From Sipunculus nudus (Eukaryota > Annelida > Sipuncula > Golfingiida > Sipunculidae), in contig CM049316.1 in the NCBI GenBank assembly GCA_026874595.1, forward strand, positions 10,530,839 to 10,594,838: a stretch of 64,000 nt of DNA, given 5' to 3'. The notes under the pieces are model-generated. The model did no database searches. It was not told the origin of the DNA and was given only the letters and a program-made list of their open reading frames with translations. Position numbers and translations under genes: made by a program. Below are positions 1 to 10,955 of the stretch, piece after piece; the first letter of the stretch is position 1, and each line of letters begins with the position of its first letter.

Positions 1-1871
1 AGTGATCAGGTAGTTACTTGAATCCAAGCTAGCCAGATCTTGGCTGACAAATAGCCACAGTCTCTTTGGTATAAAGTGGCTCCGCATTGGCTCCTTAGGA
101 TTGACTAGTTTGTACTGTGCACACTTGCTACAGGACTGACGTGTATATCTTATATATGCCTTCAGGCCAGGCCAGAACAGAAGGTCCTTACACATTATAT
201 TAGATTCAGAGTCAAGTTGGGCAACATGTATCTGCTTTAGCAATTTTTGTCTCATGGAGGTTGGCAAAACAATCTCGATGCCTTTTTAGACAACGCCATC
301 ATGGTTAACATTAGCTTCTTCTTTAGTGGCACCTTGCCCTACGACAAGCACATCATCAGCGATGCTGAAGACTCCTTCAAGTTATTCTGTAACTTCATGC
401 ATCGGCATCTGGAACTATTCCGGTGCGCGGCTGACGCTATATGGTAGACAGCGCCACCTGTACCTCCCCCATGGTGTGTGCATTGTTCTAAAATCTTTAG
501 ATTCTTCGTCCAATTCTATTTTTGTGAAGCCATCCAGTGCATCAAAAATAGAGAAGACCTTGTGCTTCTTAACCGACATCTGTTGTTGGAATCTGGTAAG
601 GAGGAATCATTATACCTCTGTCGAGAGTACGACTAGGGTCCAAGCAAATTCTCACTTTAGTAATGCCATCTGATCTCGCTTTTTCACAGACTGTCATGTT
701 GCCGCACCAGTTAGTTGTCGTTTTGACTTTTTCTATCTTTCCTTCCTGAACCATCTCATCCAGCTTATCTTTCACCATTTCTAACTATGATACTGGTATC
801 CTATGGATGCCTGCATGACAAGGGGTAACATTAGGGTCCATTGTTAGGTGAACAGGTTTTGCTATATCGCAAAGACCCTCAAAGTTCTCTTTGAAGGCAG
901 TGGTCAGGTCTTGTTTGGTGATATAACTAGGGATCAGGCTGTCCTTCCCACTGAGAAGTGCTGGTTTACCAGGAATGTCTTTTGAGTCTATTATCTCAAA
1001 AACTAAAGTCTCAAATGAGTTAAACCCTTCACACACAGAGGTCTTTTTGTCCTTTGGACTGATTGTACCGCCTGAATATGGTATGATCCTCTCACTTGAG
1101 CATTGCAGACAAGACTGACCTTCAAGTCTTTCATATACTGTTGATGGCACTGTGTTGCAAGTGGCAGCTGAATCTTCCTGGACTAGAACCTCTGCAGTTT
1201 TATGTCCCACAACGATAGGAAGCCACGAAACGAATTTGTCAGGTGTGTCAGTCTTTGCAGTTGTGATGAAGCCATAAGCAAATGAGTGAACTACATGAAG
1301 TCATCATCTAACTCCTCTAGTGGGAGGTCTTGCACTGCATTTGCTTGTTTGCACTGAGGTTGTCTCCTTGACATGAATGATTTAGGTCTAGGGTTTCTGC
1401 ACATTTTAGTGAAATGATTTTACCTCATATTGCACTTGTTACAAACTATGCCAGGCTTGGTATCAGGGCATTCCTAACGAGGATGGCAAGGACCACCACA
1501 CCATCCACATCTACTTTGGATTTGTGGTGAAGCTGGTTTTGTTTGACGTGAAACTGCGTTTACTACTTCTGCAGTTGTAGAGGCTTGGGTTACCAAAGCA
1601 TTTGTTTTATGGGCTGCCTCCCAGGCCTTTGCTTTGCTTGTTTTCTTCATATATTAATGGGTTATTCGGTCATCTTTAAAACGATGAAGCAGCAGCTGAC
1701 GCAAGTCTGTTTTCTACCCCTGTACATAATCGATCTGTCATTATTTCTTGGAGAGGACCTGTCATTTCCTCAAATCTTGTTTTCTTTACAACTGATCTAA
1801 TGGCGGTTTCATAGTCAGTGACTGACTCACCTGATTTTTTAGTGCATGATCCAACGTGCATGATCACTTGT
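1..1871 (-). mobile_element. Degenerate Gypsy-type LTR retrotransposon, gag-pol remnant
   Basis: Read on the minus strand from right to left, this stretch gives in order: a gag-like segment (about 1870-1676), a CCHC zinc-knuckle region (about 1520-1390), a protease-like segment with a D-S-A site where D-T/S-G is usual (about 1210-1080), the RT entry region (778-569), an RT core with an I-A-D-D type catalytic box (about 560-270), and an integrase zinc-binding region with its H-H-C-C spacing running off the window edge (about 260-1). In-frame stops in the zinc knuckle and the RT show it is dead. The RT core runs directly into the integrase leader near 265, so the end of RT and all of RNase H are deleted. 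The family call rests on motif order and similarity to Gypsy/Ty3 polyproteins known from animals. Confidence 0.8.
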
Positions 1872-1879
1872 CTTTAGAA

Positions 1880-3285
1880 CAGGGGCGTAACCAGACCTGA
1901 CCGTCCAGGGGAGCAAGACTCGAGAAGATTCCCTATTCTGTACCATTTGAGCATATCCAATATGATGAACACATAGGTCTACATCATGAAGTCTGCATGC
2001 AAAATGCAAAATTTACACAAATCAAGTTTAATTTAAACACATGTTTACATGACTAACATATCTAAAGGGCTAACACGTTTAAGGTGACTCCTCTGTAGCC
2101 CGCCCTCATCCGGAAATTTGGAATGCAGGCTATCACATAAAACCAATTATTTAGAGAAACCAGGCACATCCACAAGTTCACAATATAGTGCAAAAATAAC
2201 ATTAAGCTAAGATCTAAATATGACACAAACATCAGTAGGATCAGTTGGCGGACAGTTGTGTACCGATCATTTTAATGTTAGACCAAACTCGATCATTTAC
2301 CCCCTCAATGTCTTTTTTCATGCCAAGCTGTTTTAGAAATAACCACAGGATTACTGGTGATACCATTTCATATACAACTTTTAGAAACTACAATAAAGAA
2401 TTGTGACTACTTTTTTGGAATTTTTATTTAAAAAAGCATTGTTTTGAAGTCACAGAATTTCAAGTCACATTACTCAAAACATGTCCGGCTTCTTCAGCCT
2501 TTCAGGTATTTTTCTGGTGGAATATTTTTGTCTTATCTGTACACGTACATTATTTGCCCAATATCGATCTTTGAAGTAGGAGCCTGATATTTCACCACTT
2601 TTCAGTATCAGTACTGTTGCCTGTTGTAGAAGCATACCCAGTAACGCAGGTATGCAATGTAAAACCTAAGATGGGAGTGACAGTAAATTTTACCACAGAG
2701 AATGCAATCCAGGTCAATAGGTCATATATATAGCTTAGTGATGGTACCACAAATGAAACAAACCTAATTATTTCTAGTTTCCCTCAGCAGCAGTTTCCCT
2801 AAAGATTTGTTTTAACTTAAGTTTTTAAAAAGTATTTTTGTTTCCCACTCCTTTATAAGTATTAATAACAATAATAATAATGTAGGCGTACCAGGCTACC
2901 ACTATTTTTGTTAGATAGATGAGTTGTTTGTTGTTGGTTTTTTTTTTCTTCTTTTCTTTTCTTCTTTCCTAAGCCCCTTCATCTTTTCATTAGCTTCCTT
3001 TTCGCTCATTTCTCATATTTTCCCCTTTCTTCTCTTTTTCCTTCCCTTTCTCCTTTTTCGCATCCTTTTCTTTCCTTTTACTTCTTCCTCCCCTTTCTCC
3101 CTTTTCTTTTTCCTTTTCTTTCCTTTTTCTTCTTCCTTTCCTTTCTCTTCTTCCCTCTTCCCCTCTTTCCTTTCTTTCCTTCATTTTTTCCCATTCTGAT
3201 TTTTTGCCCCCTTCCCGTTTTTGAGGGTCGGGGGAGGGGGGGGGGGGCAAGCTGCCCCTCGGCCACCCCTCTGGTTACGCCACTG
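1880..3285. mobile_element. hAT-like non-autonomous DNA transposon inserted in gag
   Basis: The two ends are inverted copies: the left end reads CAGGGGCGTAACCAGA and the reverse complement of the right end reads CAGTGGCGTAACCAGA, the usual look of hAT terminal repeats. The 8-bp sequence CTTTAGAA flanks both sides (1872-1879 and 3286-3293) and fits the hAT target preference nTnnnnAn. The interior (about 1.4 kb) holds no transposase frame. It contains a strongly strand-biased pyrimidine tract at about 2935-3200 that produces spurious open frames on both strands. Because it interrupts the retrotransposon gag, it inserted after that element. Confidence 0.8.
2935..3200. repeat. Polypyrimidine (C/T-rich) low-complexity tract
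   Basis: About 265 bases are almost entirely C and T on the plus strand, in irregular TTCC/TTTC runs, inside the hAT-like element. It codes for nothing recognisable. Long homopyrimidine tracts can adopt triplex structures and are often variable in length. Confidence 0.8.
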
Positions 3286-3293
3286 CTTTAGAA

Positions 3294-3429
3294 GGATCCC
3301 GCCAGCCTTTTTGCAGCATGCACCACGCTTTTAACTTTTTACGCTAAATTCTAACACTTACTGACTTCTAACACTTTACCTTCACGCATTTTCTGTGGTG
3401 GTTCAGTTTTTTAATCCCTTCTGACACCA
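3294..3429 (-). mobile_element. Gypsy leader with primer-binding site
   Basis: This short stretch continues the minus-strand retrotransposon on the far side of the hAT-like insertion. At 3418-3429 the minus strand reads TGGTGTCAGAAG, which resembles a tRNA-derived primer-binding site of the type seen next to Gypsy 5' LTRs. It lies directly beside the LTR at 3431-4116. Only about 120 bases separate the primer site from the insertion point, so the 5' part of gag is shortened. Confidence 0.6.
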
Positions 3430-3430
3430 A

Positions 3431-4116
3431 GTTTATATGCTTAGTAGAATAAAGTCGACTCAACACATCAGCTGGTAATACAACTTATTTATTATCGCCC
3501 ACGCATGCCCATGGATCATTCCTGATATTTTGTGTGGGGAGCATTCATTATATGTACTCCCTAATAACACTTGCAATGGATGGTCCACACTCGCCTCGCC
3601 GTCGCACTTCTTCACAGATTGTGTGATATTGATTTAAGATACAAGGGCCAGTGGTTTGTAAACTTTATTAATATATAATATGTTCATGTTAGTGCTATAT
3701 GTTTTGTGTTGACAACTTGTTTAACATACTTTAATTTCAAAGGAAAAGTTCTGATATCCGATAAAACCAAAATGGCCTTCTTGTTTAACTTTGAAAGTTA
3801 AAGTTGTTCCGAGGGCGCGTCAGTATCCTCGGTCAAAAGGTCACGGCACTTAAACAAACACCATGTTACCCCAGGTTCGCACCAGCCATCAGTCTGCAAA
3901 AAACAGGAGGAGACGACCAGTGAACTTGATCAAAGTTTTATCGCTTAAAAACATGGCGGGCTGAACGAGCTTCCGTCAGTGATAACCAATCACGAAGCAC
4001 CGCACTGCTGGTCACGTGTATCCACAGTAACACGTGCCATCAGCTGTCACCAAAAATATGTTAAAAAATTATGGGCCCACCCTGCGATTCCACCGAATTG
4101 TTGACTGATCGTCACA
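3431..4116 (-). mobile_element. Gypsy LTR shared by two copies
   Basis: On the minus strand the LTR begins TGTGACGATCAG at 4116, immediately after a purine-rich tract (4131-4117, AAGTGGGGGAGTG), the usual polypurine primer position. It ends next to the primer-binding site at 3429. It therefore looks like the 3' LTR of the copy to its right and the 5' LTR of the copy to its left. The first 206 bases are repeated at 5338-5543 with about three differences by eye. Two CACGTG E-boxes (4013-4018 and 4031-4036) and a CAGCTG lie near the LTR start. The inner boundary is approximate. Confidence 0.65.
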
Positions 4117-5337
4117 CACTCCCCCACTTAAACAAATGTCGTCCCCGACATTCACAAAAGACAATATAAAATAATACCCTCTGAAACCATTACAAAAATG
4201 GGCATGACTAAATCATCGCGGTTTAAATTGACACCGTTTGTACCGTTTCTTGAGAGACGTTCTCTCCTACATGGATAAAATACATCAATGGTTGGCCGGT
4301 TCACTGAAATTGCACTTGACAAGCTCATCCTATGTTGAAACAGGTTATCAAAAGATACTTTAAACAGTTCCAAATTCACTAAAACATTCTCCTTGCGTCT
4401 AACAACATAGACCTCCCTTAAGTTTGGGTACCCCTCAATACTTCTCTATAAACTGCAATACAATTGATATTCAGCTAACAAATTTTTTTTTTCACACCAT
4501 ATGAATCTATGTCAATGATAAGTCACATTTGTCCTCAGCAGGAAATAACATACAAAAATACAAATATTCATCGGGTCCCCGTAGGAATACTTGGAAAATA
4601 CGAATAATCAAGGGGTTCCCGTAAGAACACTTGGGGGTTGATACCTGAACGAAAATATCCTGATTTAGATTATATTACTTAAAGTCTAACATTTCATCAA
4701 TAGTTAAGAATTCCTACACAAACTGTGGGATGCTGACTGGATACCATCCCGTCATTGCTGGGATGGCAGGTATCGCAAGAGGACATGGTCCATGTAACAA
4801 CTGAACACTAGGCCGATACTGGGTACATTGTCCAGGAATGTCGTAAGTCAACCTGGCAGGTGCTCTACGTTCACGCCGAGGCCTAGCGGATACTGAAGGA
4901 TGGTCATCATCAGTGGCGGTGGAGTCATTGTGGTCCGGTACCTCAGGGCCTTGAAGGTCCTGTTCCCTAACGCCATCAGTAGGTTGGACATCTGTCACCC
5001 TTGGGGCCTCTGGTTTGGTTTCATTGGCTAATTCGCCAGCAACCTCAGACTGAGTAGATGCCTCACCCGGGGCAAAGGACTCTGCATCAGGATCAAGGTC
5101 TGAGTGGTGGACTAACATTTGCCATTCATCTTCCAGGTCATCACCAGTTTCGGGAGCAGGTCCAACTTGCTGTGTCACTGTTTTTGGTTTTGCCAAGGGC
5201 CTCTGTTGTGATCCACTTAATGAAGGCGCTGGAATTTCCAGAGGAAGCCCATCACATGGAAGAAGCAAATTCCTGTGTACAGTTCGTAATCCACCACTTC
5301 CATCTTCTACTCGAATCTGATACACGGGACTATCACT
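4117..5337 (-). mobile_element. 3' end of a second Gypsy copy: Pol C-terminal tail and 3' region
   Basis: The minus-strand frame 5337-4714 encodes the tail of a Gypsy polyprotein. It has an S-P-V-Y-Q-I-R segment followed by V-H-R-N-L-L-L-P-C, a hallmark of the region after the integrase core, and then an acidic, Pro-rich end. About 600 bases of untranslated sequence and a polypurine tract follow before the LTR at 4116. Upstream the frame is fused to a partial LTR, so the open frame 5460-4714 is a chimera and not a gene. Confidence 0.7.
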
Positions 5338-5543
5338 AGACGACCAGTGAACTTGATCAAAGTTTAATCGCTTAAAAACATGGCGGGCTGAACGAGCTTC
5401 CGTCAGTGATAACCAATCACGAAGCACCGCACTGCTGGTCACGTGTATCCACAGTAACACGTGCCATCAGCTGTCACCAAAAATATGTGAAAAAATTATG
5501 GGCTCACCCTGCGATTCCACCGAATTGTTGACTGATCGTCACA
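5338..5543 (-). repeat. Truncated Gypsy LTR copy
   Basis: This 206-bp direct repeat of 3911-4116 (offset 1427) includes the TGTGAC terminus. It is joined abruptly to the Pol tail at 5338, so the rest of the LTR, the leader, gag and most of pol of that copy are missing. The few differences from the intact LTR suggest the copies are related closely in time. Confidence 0.75.
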
Positions 5544-5832
5544 ACCACATGCACTTCTTTGCGCTTATCAACTCGTGTTACTTTTCTCTTGTACAGGGTT
5601 TAATCATCCTTAGAGTAGTCTGCTGCTATCAGTGCGATTGTGTCCACTTTTGACATATTTCAATCGTGGAGGTGTGACAGACCAGAGAAATATCTGAATC
5701 AAAGAGAGGGCTGCACGTTACCGGGAGGAAAGGGATGTTAGTTGATGTATAAATTCCAAGACGACCGCACGTTGTAGTACTAGTAGGCTTAATTACGTCC
5801 TTCCGTTGAGGTACACATTTCATTTGAATGAT

Positions 5833-8638
5833 TTGAGGTACGCCTGTACATGGATGGAAGTACGATGTGACTGACGAGGAAAATTTTTGTGAAATATTAA
5901 ATAATTACTTAAATTGGCACGCTATGCCGCGGAATCCCTTGGTGCCGGCTAATCATACAAGACAATATATATAGATAGCTCTAACAGACATCCGTGAGGG
6001 CATTGTTGGGATGTTTCCGGTCAAGATACGTGGAATTCATAGATCCACATCCGAGGAATGTGGAATTTTTCTAAACACTAGTGACACTGATGATTGAAAC
6101 GACGCATGTACAGATTGCATGTTCAACAATGGGTTATCAAAACATTCTAATGCCAATTTTGTTTCAAATGATTTCTAATTCTAAGTCACCCATGGCTGAC
6201 CATATATATATACTTGGACCGAAGTATAGACCACCGTAATTCGATTCCAGGACGGCACTTTGCCGTACACGGACGCGCACTTGTAATGATAGGAATAATT
6301 AGATAATGTATTAAAAATGGATTTGTTTCTAATAAACATGCATTGCGTTGAAATATACTTTAAGCACTTTTTTGTTCACATAATTATTAATTTGCTATTT
6401 GACGGTATCATTTTCTAAATTGAGATATTAAGAAAATTTTTGAAATACTAAATGAGTTTGAACCATGTTACATTTGTTTTATTGCAGGGCAGAATCGAAG
6501 ATATTTGGCTCATTTTGAACATGCAGGCGGGTATAAAAACATGCTCATGTAAATTGCATGTGTGTCTATTTAGTAAACCTTCAGATTTATATGGAATCAT
6601 AAACATTCATAACCTAAGTAACATTTAATACGTTTATTAATTTAGGAAATGCATATCTCTTTAATGACATTTTTTTTCTAATATCAATAAGCCAAACCTA
6701 ATATTCAGTGAGACTTTAAGCGCATTATTATCTCTGCCGTAGTAGACTGTGTTACATGGTTTGTCTCTTCCTGCCCTTCCATGCTAATATCTATATTTTC
6801 ATAACATCTTCACAGCTTGTTGCTGCATGTACCTCGTTACATACAAGGTATTCATGCGCATGTCATCCACCGTGTGACTTATGGCATGAATTTGACCACA
6901 GGTAAAAAATAAATGTGTCAGACTTTCCACAATATTTTCTCCTTGAATCCCTCGAATGTTTAAAGAACAATATTATATACTAGCATTAACTTAACACTTT
7001 AGTACAGACTGGTAGTTTGTCAAGTGGTTAGTTAGCAAATTTAACTCCATACGTGCACGAGTTGTTGACAACCCGGTTTTCCATCAAATATTCATACTTG
7101 GTATTTCAGAACTGCTGACATCACTTACCTGACATATACGCCTATGAAATACAGGCCCCAGAGGATGCAGGTCTAAATGTTCATCGAAGAGTAGTTGAAA
7201 TTCATTTTTTTATGAAACCAGTATATTCAGAACATTTCCATACACTGTATATCATATTTTAAGTAAACATTTATTTTATGTATATGAAAACAAAAAGGAA
7301 AAAGTGGGGTTCATTATAAACCAGTAAACAAGTAAACGTATACCTCGATGTACTGTATGTTAATACAATACCCTTTTAAGTGTTTTTTTTATATCTGTTT
7401 AAGCTTCGAAATATTCATTGTGTTTTACATTTTTATGAATATGCAGATAGTTGCTGGGGTATTTATTTCAATTGCAAAGAATGTGCCGTTAGGGTAAGGT
7501 AAATAGAGGAGCATTTGGACCAAAGTTTATTAAAGTAAATAATTAAAAATTATAACACCTATAAAAAGTTCATATATGAACCACTATCTAATATATGCAT
7601 CCGTCTGGTCAAGAAACTGAAAGAGGCAGTGAGCAATACTGAATTTTATACAGGAGGTAGAAAGTATGAAGTGCATGTGAAGCATTAATTGCTAACAAGT
7701 CGTGAAAGAGAAGTGAAATTAAATCGTTATAAAAAATACATTCTAAAAATCCAACTGTATTCCAAAAACAGGAAAAAATAATTATGAAAATCTGACGCAG
7801 CTGTAGACTGTACCAAAATATCTGAGGATTACCATTTGTATGTCGACACACCGGGTTCTGCATGGTCGGGGATGCCGAGATCGTATTTAAGTCAAGAAAG
7901 CTTGTTAATTACTCATTGGTTAAATTATGGCACCTAAGATTTTTCAGATGTTTTACCGCAAGGAAAATGTTTCGAAATGTTGGTTCTTCAATGCTTCTGT
8001 CCTGCATTAAATGGAAAAAATTACATGGTTAAACGGTAAACCTCATTCAGTGAATCAAAAGTTGTTCAATGCCTCGTTTCTTTTCCCAAAGGTGAAACGA
8101 ATGCCTTCAAAATAGTAAATGCATATTAATTAACAAGAAAGGCCAATTTTAATACATTATTCCTTACTCAATTATATTGGTACACGGACCACGTCCGTGT
8201 ACAGCATAGTGCCGTTCTGGGATCGAAGTACGGTGACGTACGTATTTTTTGTCCCAAGTATGGTCGGCAATGGCAATGCATGGTGAATTTACAATTCATT
8301 TGAAAAAATATGTGTTTGAACTACTTGCTAACCCACTTCAGAAATTGTTGAATATGTAAGAAGTATATTTGATACGTCGTTTCAATCCCCAGTGTCACTA
8401 AAAAGGGCGACATGTCTCGGATGTGAATCTTCAAATGCAGATATTTTGCACGTAAATCCCCCAACAATGCATTCGCAGGTGTCAGCTGGTACAGCTATGA
8501 ATTGTCCTGCATGATTTGCGGCATCAGGAGATCCGGAAGCTTAGCGTGCTAATTATCAGTGATTATTCAATGTTTCACAAAAGTTTCCTCGTCAGTCACA
8601 GCATACTTCCATCGTACAAGTACAGGGTGTACCTCAAA
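5833..8638. repeat. Large imperfect inverted repeat (two ~650-bp arms)
   Basis: The plus strand at about 5833-6505 resembles the reverse complement of about 7985-8638. Matching landmarks in the same order are GTGACTGACGAGGAAA, GCATTGTTGGG, TCACATCCGAG, ATTGAAACGACG, GTACACGGACG, AATGTATTAAAA and a GCAGG(G/A)CAGAA box. Identity looks moderate with indels. Both arms share a short reading frame that ends at an equivalent stop (S-D-T-x-D then stop), preceded by I-A-(L/V) and I-V-G. The middle (about 6505-7985) has no recognised gene. It could be a long-inverted-repeat transposon or an old inverted duplication of a 3' exon. No family was recognised. Confidence 0.6.
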
Positions 8639-8639
8639 A

Positions 8640-10580
8640 GAAGTACGTACCAGGTACTTCTAAACGAAGGACGAATTAACTTCACCCACTGACGTCTCCC
8701 GTGGAGCTGGAAGGTTGGGGGGGGGGATAAAGCCTGTGTTATACTTATGGCATTGATTGATCTGGCAGTCTTCAGACTTCCATTTATTTAGCATGTTTTC
8801 CCTCATTCCCACACCCGATTCCTGCACAAACATGCATTTTGTTTGGTCCCCAGGGCTAAACAACATAGACACGCGTACCTTTTTTTAAGTTTGTTTATGT
8901 ACCTTGACCTTTGACCCTAGCCCCCACAAGCCAGCGCGGTGGCAGAATCACGAAAAGGCTAATACCTTTTATGTACTGAGATGGATATTATAATGTTCAC
9001 AGAATAGTATTGCTTAGTATAGTGTGAGGCATTTTGATCACTCTTACATTATACATTGATATATTAACAATTAAACCTGTAAGATTAACTATTCTTGCCA
9101 CGCATGCAGGTCGAGATGTTCTGTGAAGTTGGATGCAGTATGATTGTCTGAATATTATCCAGTACTGTCTAAAGACTGTTCAGATTATCTGATATGAACT
9201 TGTATACAGATATAGTTGAGTATTACCATATATTTATCTTTAATGTCTGTCATAACAGGTGATGCTTATCTTTAACTTTACTATTTTCCTATGGTAATGC
9301 GATAACACTGTAAGAGTACTTGTGAGTCTTTTTGTTTATTTTCAGATGACTCGGACAGCCTTTTTGTTTTGGTCAAGATATAAACCTATACATGGGATGC
9401 CCGATTGTTGTCTACACACACTTGTATAATGGAGATGAGAGGACACTCAGTGATCGCTACTCATGTATGGGCATACCTATAGATATGTACTACAGTTAAG
9501 CACTCGACATGCTCTTGATAAGATTATACCAGATTTTAATGTACAATCAAATAAAGACAGTTCCTACAAAGAACCTACTTGGTAAATGATTCATTGTAAC
9601 TGTGATGGAAACAGGAAACCCACTCGGCCCTAGTCCGCCACGTACGGACTCCATTTATCTGTAATATGGAGACCGACTGTCTAGCGGTGAGAGTTCACCC
9701 TGCCGTACATGGAGGGACCTGTAACATGAATTATCACTGCTTGTTGTGCGATGGAGAAACAATCTTGTATTTATATATAGAAATAAACTTTTTATGTATC
9801 AAATTAAATCGATATATCACCTTTATGTGCGCCTGTAAATGTTTTTATCCTTTGAACTGCCAGGGTTCAGTTGTTGCATGCCAACTGGACACCGCCGGAA
9901 AAGGAATCCCATTCAAATTAGGTGGGCAATCAATGCAAAAGATGAATTCAGGGGGGCTTTTCCCAGGAATGCCAGTGCCGTGCACTAGGATAGACCATAT
10001 TTTCATAAGCATCCTTCCCATCATACATCGCGTGTTGTCAATGATGCTAATTTCCTATTGGTTGTTCCAACCGAAAAGCGCCATCGGCCAGACGGAGACG
10101 AAGCAATATCTGACTTCATCCAGAGTAAGTGCCCATAATTTATTAATGCTGATCATCCAGCAAAAGTTTTGGTCCCAACCGAGTCTAAGCATCTGTAACA
10201 ATTATAATATGTGGGGTTTGTTTGGTGTCCTCACGCTTCACAAGGCATATACATGTCTGAGGGTCTGTACGGATCCGTACAAACTTAGATAGTATAGACT
10301 CTCCCCGCCAGAGGCTGCAGCGCTTGTATTGTTTACTATATATGTCAGCGCGACAAGACTGCAGCAAACTCGGACCATGTTACATAATCTTTTGTCAACA
10401 TTGCGTCAGTGGTGTATGGATTAGTGAAGTAGGGCACGTGAACTTTGTAATCGCTCTTTATGGCATCTGCGATACCCTAATTAATTCACTGACATGTGCA
10501 CACCTATTTTGCATTTGTTTATGCTCCTATTAGTGCTACTAATATTCTTTAAATTGAAATTTGATCGTGTAACAGGCACT
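8640..10580. other. Intergenic stretch, no supported gene
   Basis: The only long open frame (9666-10292, plus) has biased, Cys-rich, non-domain composition and no splice or family support. No RNA gene or clear transposon end was seen. Short simple runs occur (poly-G at 8717-8726). Confidence 0.5.
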
Positions 10581-10591
10581 TGAAGCACATA

Positions 10592-10599
10592 TATATAAG
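10592..10599 (+). promoter_or_regulatory. Candidate TATA box of the sulfotransferase gene
   Basis: TATATAAG lies about 40 bases upstream of the sulfotransferase start codon at 10638, with a pyrimidine/CA initiator-like stretch a little downstream. If used, the 5' leader would be only 10-25 nt, so a distal promoter with an upstream noncoding exon remains possible. Confidence 0.35.
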
Positions 10600-10637
10600 T
10601 ATTAGAGAAATATCAGCCTACACGGAGTGGATGAAAA

Positions 10638-10883
10638 ATGGCGGACAGGGCATCTTCATCCCCCGCATCACCCGGATCTCCTCCGGAACATTTTATACAT
10701 GATGGAATCATCTACATCAGGTCGTGCGGGAGAGACCTGCTCCAGAACATGAAGTATTCTTCCGTCAGAAAGGGTGATGTATTCATCGCCGGCTACCCAA
10801 AATCAGGTAAATAAAAGATATTCAAAGTGTTAATTTTTCTTTGTGTCGCAATGTATCTTTGCACCGGTAAATGATCACCCATG

Positions 10884-10955
<72 letters not shown>

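Noticed and set aside
2924-3266. Open frames rich in Phe/Ser or Lys/Glu
   Set aside because: They are translations of a polypyrimidine tract inside a transposon.
4714-5460. 248-codon minus-strand frame as a host gene
   Set aside because: It is a chimera of an LTR fragment and a Gypsy Pol tail.
9666-10292. 208-codon plus-strand open frame
   Set aside because: No domain, motif or splice context; irregular composition; likely chance.
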